A stretch of 64,000 nucleotides of DNA. Origin: Vibrio gigantis (lineage in GTDB: Bacteria; Pseudomonadota; Gammaproteobacteria; Enterobacterales; Vibrionaceae). Positions 58,853 through 64,000 of this stretch are shown here, in pieces; position 1 is the stretch's first letter; every line of letters starts with the position of its first letter. The stretch is taken from NCBI RefSeq assembly GCF_024347515.1, contig NZ_AP025492.1:3038001-3102000 (forward strand). The letters are read 5' to 3'. The notes beneath the pieces are model-generated. The model was given only the letters and a program-made list of their open reading frames with translations, was not told the DNA's origin and ran no database searches. The position numbers and the translations under genes were made by a program.

Positions 58853-59902
58853 TTACTTCTTGCCTTCAGAAGCTTGCATTGCGAGAACCGTATCCAGCAT
58901 TCGGTTCGCAAAGCCCCATTCATTGTCACACCACACTAGCATTTTTACTAAGTGGCCGTTGCTCACTCGAGTTTGTGAACCATCAACAATTGCGCTATGG
59001 GGATCGTGATTAAAGTCGATGGAAACGAGCGGCGCTTCAGTATAGTCAACTATATTGTGTAATGTACACTGGGATGCATTAACAATGGTTTGATTTACGT
59101 CATTAACTTTCACATTTGCATTAATTGTGACACTTAAATCCATCGCAGTGACGTTTACCGTCGGCACACGCACAGATATCGCTTCAAATTTGTTGGAAAA
59201 TTTCGGGAAGATTCTTTCAATACCTTTATGTAATTTGGTATCGACAGGAATGATGGATTGGCTTGCAGCTCGAGTACGGCGAAGATCGCTGTGGTACGCA
59301 TCGATCACTTGCTGATCATTCATTGAAGAGTGAATCGTTGTGATGGTACCGGACTCGATGCCAAAGGCGTCATCAAGAACCTTAATGATAGGAACAATAC
59401 AGTTGGTGGTACATGAACCGTTGGAAACGATGCGATGGTCGGCCTCGATGGTATCGTGATTCACGCCATAGATAATGGTGTTATCAAGGTCGTTCGCACC
59501 AGGATGTGAAAACAGAACCTTTTTCGCCCCAGCAGCTATGTGCGCTAGGCCGTCAGCTCGGCAACCGTAAACACCGGTACAGTCGAGTACAATATCCACC
59601 TCAAGATCACGCCAAGGCAACAATTCGATATCAGCGAGATGCAAGATACGAATCGTGTCGAAGTCACCTTTATCTTCCGCACCAATGCCGTGATGGACAT
59701 AGATGTGCTCTTGGTCGTTGGAGATCTTCTTACCAAAGCGGCCGTGACTGGTGTCGTACTGCAATAGGTGAGCCATAGCGTCAGGCTGAGCAAGCTCATT
59801 GACAGCTACTACTTTGATTTGTTGGCTTTTGCCACTTTCATAAACAGCGCGTAATACATTACGCCCTATTCTTCCAAATCCGTTTATCGCGACTTTTAGC
59901 AT
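58853..59902 (-). CDS. epd: D-erythrose-4-phosphate dehydrogenase
   Basis: A 349-residue GAPDH-like enzyme of vitamin B6 synthesis. ATG of [19 protein letters not shown] after ACGGAAC. NAD site GFGRIG; active-site cysteine in [14 protein letters not shown] itself reads SNASCTTN, so the glycine supports Epd. Heads the epd-pgk-fbaA cluster. Confidence 0.95.
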   Translation of the reverse strand: MLKVAINGFGRIGRNVLRAVYESGKSQQIKVVAVNELAQPDAMAHLLQYDTSHGRFGKKISNDQEHIYVHHGIGAEDKGDFDTIRILHLADIELLPWRDLEVDIVLDCTGVYGCRADGLAHIAAGAKKVLFSHPGANDLDNTIIYGVNHDTIEADHRIVSNGSCTTNCIVPIIKVLDDAFGIESGTITTIHSSMNDQQVIDAYHSDLRRTRAASQSIIPVDTKLHKGIERIFPKFSNKFEAISVRVPTVNVTAMDLSVTINANVKVNDVNQTIVNASQCTLHNIVDYTEAPLVSIDFNHDPHSAIVDGSQTRVSNGHLVKMLVWCDNEWGFANRMLDTVLAMQASEGKK

Positions 59903-60048
59903 AGTTCCGTACATCTAACCAAAATTTCGTGCAACAGATGATAACTGAATCCTACCCAAAAGGCATTACTTGAATAACTCAGCCTACTTAGGACAGATTG
60001 ATCTGCTGCGTATAAAGATGAGTCTAGGAGAAAACAAATCCCAGATAC

Positions 60049-60077
60049 AAAAAACCGAGCTCAGCGCTCGGTTTTTT
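60049..60077. terminator. tkt terminator
   Basis: AAAAAACCGAGC / GCTCGGTTTTTT around TCAGC, with tracts on both strands. Confidence 0.93.
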
Positions 60078-60116
60078 CCTTCATTTAACTGTTAGCACAA
60101 GGCCATAAGTCAATGA

Positions 60117-62111
60117 TTAAGCAAGAAGCTCTTTCGCTGTGTTTACTACGTTTTCAGTAGTGAAACCGAACATCTTGAATAGCTCGCCTGCTGGTGCAGA
60201 TTCGCCGAACGTTGTCATACCGATGATCTTGCCACCGAAACCAACATACTTGTACCAGAAGTCAGCGATGCCAGCTTCTACTGCGATACGCGCTGTAACG
60301 TCAGATGGAAGTACAGACTCACGGTATTCAGCGTCTTGCTTGTCGAACGCGTCAGTTGCAGGCATAGATACTACGCGTACTTTCTTGCCTTCGGCTGTTA
60401 GTTCAGTAGCAGCTTCAACTGCAAGCTCAACTTCAGAACCTGTTGCAATGATGATGAGTTCAGGCTTGCCTTCACAATCTTTCAGGATGTAACCACCCTT
60501 AGCGATGTTCGCTACTTGCTCAGCGTTACGATCTTGTTGTGCAAGGTTTTGACGAGAGAAGATTAGAGATGAAGGACCATCTTTACGCTCAATAGCCAGT
60601 TTCCAAGCCACTGCAGATTCAACTTGGTCACATGGACGCCATGTGCTCATGTTTGGAGTCAGACGTAGAGATGCAATCTGCTCAACCGGTTGGTGAGTAG
60701 GGCCATCTTCGCCTAGGCCGATAGAGTCGTGCGTGTAAACTTGGATGTTCTGAACTTTCATCAGAGCAGCCATACGCATTGCGTTACGAGCGTATTCCAT
60801 GAACATTAGGAACGTTGCGCCGTATGGTACGAAACCACCGTGCAGAGCGATACCGTTCATGATAGCCGTCATACCGAATTCACGTACACCGTAGTGGATG
60901 TAGTTACCAGAGAAGTCGTTTGCTTCAAGAGACTTAGAACCAGACCACATAGTCAGGTTAGAAGGCGCAAGGTCAGCAGAGCCGCCCATGAATTCTGGAA
61001 GCATTTGACCAAACGCTTCTAGTGCGTTTTGAGATGCTTTACGTGAAGCGATGTTTGCTGGGTTAGCTTGAAGATCAGCAATGATTGCGTTTGCTTTCTC
61101 TTCCCACTCAGCTGGAAGTTCGCCGTTAGTACGACGTTTGAACTCTGCTGCTAGCTCAGGGTAAGCCGCTGCGTATGCGTCAAACTTAGTATTCCAAGCA
61201 GCTTCTTTCGCTGCGCCGGCTTCTTTCGCATTCCACTCAGCTGTGATATCAGCTGGGATCTCGAAAGGACCGTGTTCCCAACCCAATGCTGCTTTAGTTG
61301 CTGTGATTTCATCAGCGCCTAGTGGAGCACCGTGACAGTCGTGCGTACCCGCTTTGTTTGGAGAACCAAAACCGATAATAGTTTTAGTACAGATAAGTGT
61401 TGGGCGAGGGTCCGCTTTAGCCGCTTCAATCGCAGCGTTGATAGCATCAGAGTCGTGGCCATCTACTGCTGGGATTACGTGCCAGCCGTATGCTTCAAAA
61501 CGCTTAGGTGTATCGTCTGAGAACCAACCTTCAACTTCACCATCGATAGAGATGCCGTTATCATCCCAGAAAGCAACCAGCTTACCAAGACCTAGCGTAC
61601 CCGCTAGAGAACATGCTTCGTGAGAGATACCTTCCATCAGACAGCCATCACCCATGAATGCATAAGTGTAGTGGTCTACGATGTCGTGGCCTTCTTTGTT
61701 GAACTGTGCAGCCAGTGCTTTCTCAGCCATTGCCATACCAACAGCGTTAGTGATGCCTTGGCCTAGAGGACCCGTCGTTGTCTCGATACCAGGAGCGTAA
61801 CCGTACTCTGGGTGACCTGGAGTCTTAGAGTGCAGTTGACGGAAGTTTTTAAGGTCTTCAATTGAAAGCTCGTAGCCTGCAAGGTGAAGCAGAGAGTAAA
61901 TCAGCATTGAACCATGGCCATTCGACAAGATAAAACGGTCGCGGTCTGCCCACTCTGGGTTTGTTGGGTTGTGGTTCAAGTGGTCACGCCAAAGAACTTC
62001 AGCGATGTCAGCCATGCCCATAGGTGCGCCTGGGTGGCCTGAATTTGCTTGTTGAACACCGTCCATGCTAAGTGCGCGGATTGCATTGGCTAGATCTTTA
62101 CGAGAAGGCAT
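60117..62111 (-). CDS. tkt: Transketolase
   Basis: A 664-residue thiamine diphosphate enzyme of the pentose phosphate pathway. ATG of [18 protein letters not shown] after AGGAG. ThDP motif [14 protein letters not shown]...WDDNGIS, and pyrimidine domain [18 protein letters not shown]. Divergent from metK. Its upstream spacer has two GCAAACG-type motifs. Confidence 0.98.
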   Translation of the reverse strand: MPSRKDLANAIRALSMDGVQQANSGHPGAPMGMADIAEVLWRDHLNHNPTNPEWADRDRFILSNGHGSMLIYSLLHLAGYELSIEDLKNFRQLHSKTPGHPEYGYAPGIETTTGPLGQGITNAVGMAMAEKALAAQFNKEGHDIVDHYTYAFMGDGCLMEGISHEACSLAGTLGLGKLVAFWDDNGISIDGEVEGWFSDDTPKRFEAYGWHVIPAVDGHDSDAINAAIEAAKADPRPTLICTKTIIGFGSPNKAGTHDCHGAPLGADEITATKAALGWEHGPFEIPADITAEWNAKEAGAAKEAAWNTKFDAYAAAYPELAAEFKRRTNGELPAEWEEKANAIIADLQANPANIASRKASQNALEAFGQMLPEFMGGSADLAPSNLTMWSGSKSLEANDFSGNYIHYGVREFGMTAIMNGIALHGGFVPYGATFLMFMEYARNAMRMAALMKVQNIQVYTHDSIGLGEDGPTHQPVEQIASLRLTPNMSTWRPCDQVESAVAWKLAIERKDGPSSLIFSRQNLAQQDRNAEQVANIAKGGYILKDCEGKPELIIIATGSEVELAVEAATELTAEGKKVRVVSMPATDAFDKQDAEYRESVLPSDVTARIAVEAGIADFWYKYVGFGGKIIGMTTFGESAPAGELFKMFGFTTENVVNTAKELLA

Positions 62112-62351
62112 GTCTGCTCCTGGATACATAAGCGATTTAAAAAAGTGATTGATGCTAAAGTTTTCATTTTTATTAGCGCGGCTATTCTCTCAAACGACTA
62201 TAGCGACTGCAAACGTTTTACTGGCATTTTAACGGTCATTTTTCGCAATTTTCGAACATTTACATCACTTAGCAACGGCTTATCTCGATCGACACGCAAA
62301 CGATTAGTTATGACATATCATAAAAAAGAGCTTGTAATTCGACCGCTGGAA
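62112..62351. promoter_or_regulatory. tkt / metK divergent spacer with GCAAACG motifs
   Basis: GCAAACGTTTTACT (62209-62222) and ACGCAAACGATTAGTT (62294-62309) each match about 12 of 16 positions of the E. coli PurR box ACGCAAACGTTTTCGT. They lie on the tkt side of the spacer. A LacI-family regulator is suggested, but the identity is uncertain. Confidence 0.4.
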
Positions 62352-62383
62352 TTTAGAATAGACGTCTAGATGTAGAAACACCT
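62352..62383 (+). promoter_or_regulatory. MetJ operator before metK
   Basis: Tandem 8-bp met boxes: AGACGTCT (62360-62367), a perfect consensus, then AGATGTAG (62368-62375) and AAACACCT; TTTAGAAT precedes. MetJ binds such arrays with SAM as corepressor, so metK, which makes SAM, would be feedback-repressed. TATAAAATATACT just downstream suits a -10. Confidence 0.75.
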
Positions 62384-62469
62384 ATAAAATATACTGTACT
62401 TAATGGCGGCGCTTCATAGCTTGCGACGACATAAAACTATTTACACCAAAACCTAAAAGTGGAGCTCCC

Positions 62470-63624
62470 ATGGCTAAGCACCTATTCACTTCTGAATCTG
62501 TTTCAGAAGGCCATCCAGATAAAATTGCAGACCAAATCTCTGATGCTGTTCTTGATGCCATCTTGGAACAAGATCCAAAAGCACGTGTTGCTTGTGAGAC
62601 TTACGTAAAAACCGGCATGGTTATGGTTGGCGGTGAAGTAACAACGTCTGCATGGGTTGATATCGAAGAAATCACTCGTGAAACAGTACGTGAAATTGGT
62701 TACGTTCATTCTGATATGGGCTTTGACGCTGACTCTTGTGCCGTTTTAAACACAATTGGTAAGCAGTCTCCAGACATCAATCAAGGTGTTGATAAAGCAG
62801 ACCCTAAAGAGCAAGGCGCAGGCGACCAAGGCATCATGTTTGGTTACGCGACTAACGAAACACCAATCCTAATGCCAGCTCCAATTACTTACTCTCACCT
62901 TCTTGTTAAGAAGCAAGCTGAAGTACGTAAGAGCGGCAAGCTTGATTTCCTTCGCCCAGATGCAAAATCACAAGTAACATTCCAGTACGACCAAGGTAAG
63001 ATCGTTGGTATCGATGCTGTTGTTCTTTCGACTCAACACTGCGATTCAGTAACGACTCCGGATCTACGTGAAGCGGTAATGGAAGAGATCATCAAGCCAG
63101 TACTTCCTGCTGAGTGGATCAACAAAGACACTAACTTCTTCATCAACCCAACAGGCCGTTTCGTAATCGGTGGCCCAATGGGTGACTGTGGTCTAACAGG
63201 TCGTAAGATCATCGTTGATACCTACGGCGGCGCAGCTCGTCACGGTGGCGGTGCATTCTCTGGTAAAGATCCATCAAAAGTTGACCGTTCTGCAGCTTAC
63301 GCAGCACGTTACGTTGCGAAAAATATCGTTGCTGCTGGCATGGCTGACCGTTGTGAGATTCAACTGTCTTACGCTATCGGTGTTGCAGATCCAACATCTA
63401 TCATGGTTGAAACGTTTGGCACTGAGAAAGTAGCTCACGAAATCATCATTGAAGCGGTTCGTCAAAACTTCGATCTACGTCCATACGGTCTTCAAGAAAT
63501 GCTGAACCTTCTTCAGCCTATCTACAAGCAGACTGCAGCATACGGTCACTTCGGTCGCGAAGAATTCCCTTGGGAAGCGACTGACAAAGCTGCAATCCTT
63601 GCAGACTTCGCGGGCCTAAAATAA
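62470..63624 (+). CDS. metK: S-adenosylmethionine synthetase
   Basis: A 384-residue enzyme making SAM from methionine and ATP. ATG after GTGGAG. Motifs [30 protein letters not shown] and [16 protein letters not shown] are intact. Divergent from tkt. Upstream met boxes predict MetJ control. Confidence 0.99.
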   Translation: MAKHLFTSESVSEGHPDKIADQISDAVLDAILEQDPKARVACETYVKTGMVMVGGEVTTSAWVDIEEITRETVREIGYVHSDMGFDADSCAVLNTIGKQSPDINQGVDKADPKEQGAGDQGIMFGYATNETPILMPAPITYSHLLVKKQAEVRKSGKLDFLRPDAKSQVTFQYDQGKIVGIDAVVLSTQHCDSVTTPDLREAVMEEIIKPVLPAEWINKDTNFFINPTGRFVIGGPMGDCGLTGRKIIVDTYGGAARHGGGAFSGKDPSKVDRSAAYAARYVAKNIVAAGMADRCEIQLSYAIGVADPTSIMVETFGTEKVAHEIIIEAVRQNFDLRPYGLQEMLNLLQPIYKQTAAYGHFGREEFPWEATDKAAILADFAGLK

Positions 63625-63648
63625 TTTAGCCACTGCGATTTGTTTCTT

Positions 63649-63683
63649 TAAAGCCCTTACTGCTTAGTAAGGGCTTTATTTTT
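63649..63683 (+). terminator. metK terminator
   Basis: TAAAGCCCTTACT / AGTAAGGGCTTTA around GCTT, followed by TTTTTA. Confidence 0.93.
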
Positions 63684-63992
63684 ATGTACTTACCGAACCT
63701 TCTCTCGCAACTTCCTTCTTTAACGCCCTTCTTTACCGTTAACCACTTAGTATAAAAAGCCGCTGATAATTTGTGTTTTCTAACACTACTGACAATAGTT
63801 AAGGTAACTCCTAGGCGATCAAGCTCACATTTAACTTAAATTAATTCAGTCTGATAACGCTCGTTAAATGCACGCTAGAATAAAAACTGGGATGACAAAG
63901 AGCAATTTAGCTCAACACCATAACTCTCACACAAGCCACATCGATGAGCCTTATGGAATTGTAACTAGGACGTTATTTAACTAGGGGGATCT
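63684..63992. other. Spacer after metK
   Basis: 309 bp that should hold the promoter of the gene starting near 63993. No clear repeat or RNA gene is visible. Confidence 0.4.
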
Positions 63993-64000
63993 ATGCCTCG
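63993..64000 (+). CDS. Possible start of a new gene, cut by the window edge
   Basis: ATGCCTCG (Met-Pro-Arg...) follows AGGGGG at a suitable distance. Only two full codons and part of a third beyond the start are present, so the product cannot be told. Confidence 0.35.

Overview
The window comes from a Gammaproteobacterium of the family Vibrionaceae, most likely a Vibrio. The evidence is the gene order mutS / rpoS-nlpD-pcm-surE-truD-ispF-ispD-ftsB / eno-pyrG / mazG-relA-rlmD / barA / acpS-pdxJ-recO-era-rnc-lepB-lepA / rseC-rseB-rseA-rpoE / nadB, the protein sequences, and the moderate GC content. No species was assigned. There are no rRNA or tRNA genes, no CRISPR array and no recognisable insertion sequence. 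The only textbook RNA gene is 6S RNA (ssrS).

Positions 1 to about 10,300 are an integrated mobile element, probably truncated by the left edge of the window. Its right end is a tyrosine integrase whose start faces mutS, so the junction should lie in 10266-10439. The element carries RadC, two tandem DUF2787-type proteins, a small membrane protein, a WYL-type regulator coupled to a lipoprotein and followed by a small exported protein, a type I RNase H, an AlpA-like regulator, three tandem paralogues of the Inovirus Gp2 / YfjJ-YagK family and a 392-residue orphan next to the integrase. Integrase, YfjJ, AlpA and RadC together recall the CP4-57 type of E. coli element. Only the most upstream Gp2 paralogue keeps an H-x-H motif and a Y-x-x-K motif. 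Each paralogue starts just after an inverted repeat of different sequence but near-identical placement. This is the most unusual part of the window.

10,440 to 19,155 is the mutS gene followed by the convergent rpoS/nlpD/pcm/surE/truD/ispF/ispD/ftsB cluster. Between ftsB and eno (19156-19622) are two decayed copies of the enolase 3' end and its terminator, spaced about 150 bp apart. 19.6-30.5 kb holds eno-pyrG, mazG, relA, rlmD and the divergent barA. 30.6-37.1 kb is the acpS-pdxJ-recO-era-rnc-lepB-lepA run. 37.2-39.9 kb is the sigma-E envelope stress operon (rpoE-rseA-rseB-rseC), with a sigma-E-like promoter upstream, divergent from nadB.

41.9-50.3 kb holds sdhE/ygfX, ygfZ, a YbaK-type deacylase, a structured intergenic region that may encode a small RNA, a small conserved-looking protein, the ubiquinone genes ubiI-ubiH with ygfB, and zapA-ssrS-fau-rpiA. 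50.5-64 kb contains serA, yggE, argP/argO, a second YbaK-type deacylase, mscS, the fbaA-pgk-epd-tkt sugar-phosphate cluster, and metK with MetJ-box-like repeats.

Coordinates were read by eye. Start codons were moved from the longest frame to internal ATG/GTG codons where a Shine-Dalgarno sequence or family length supports it. No database search was run; family names are from memory.
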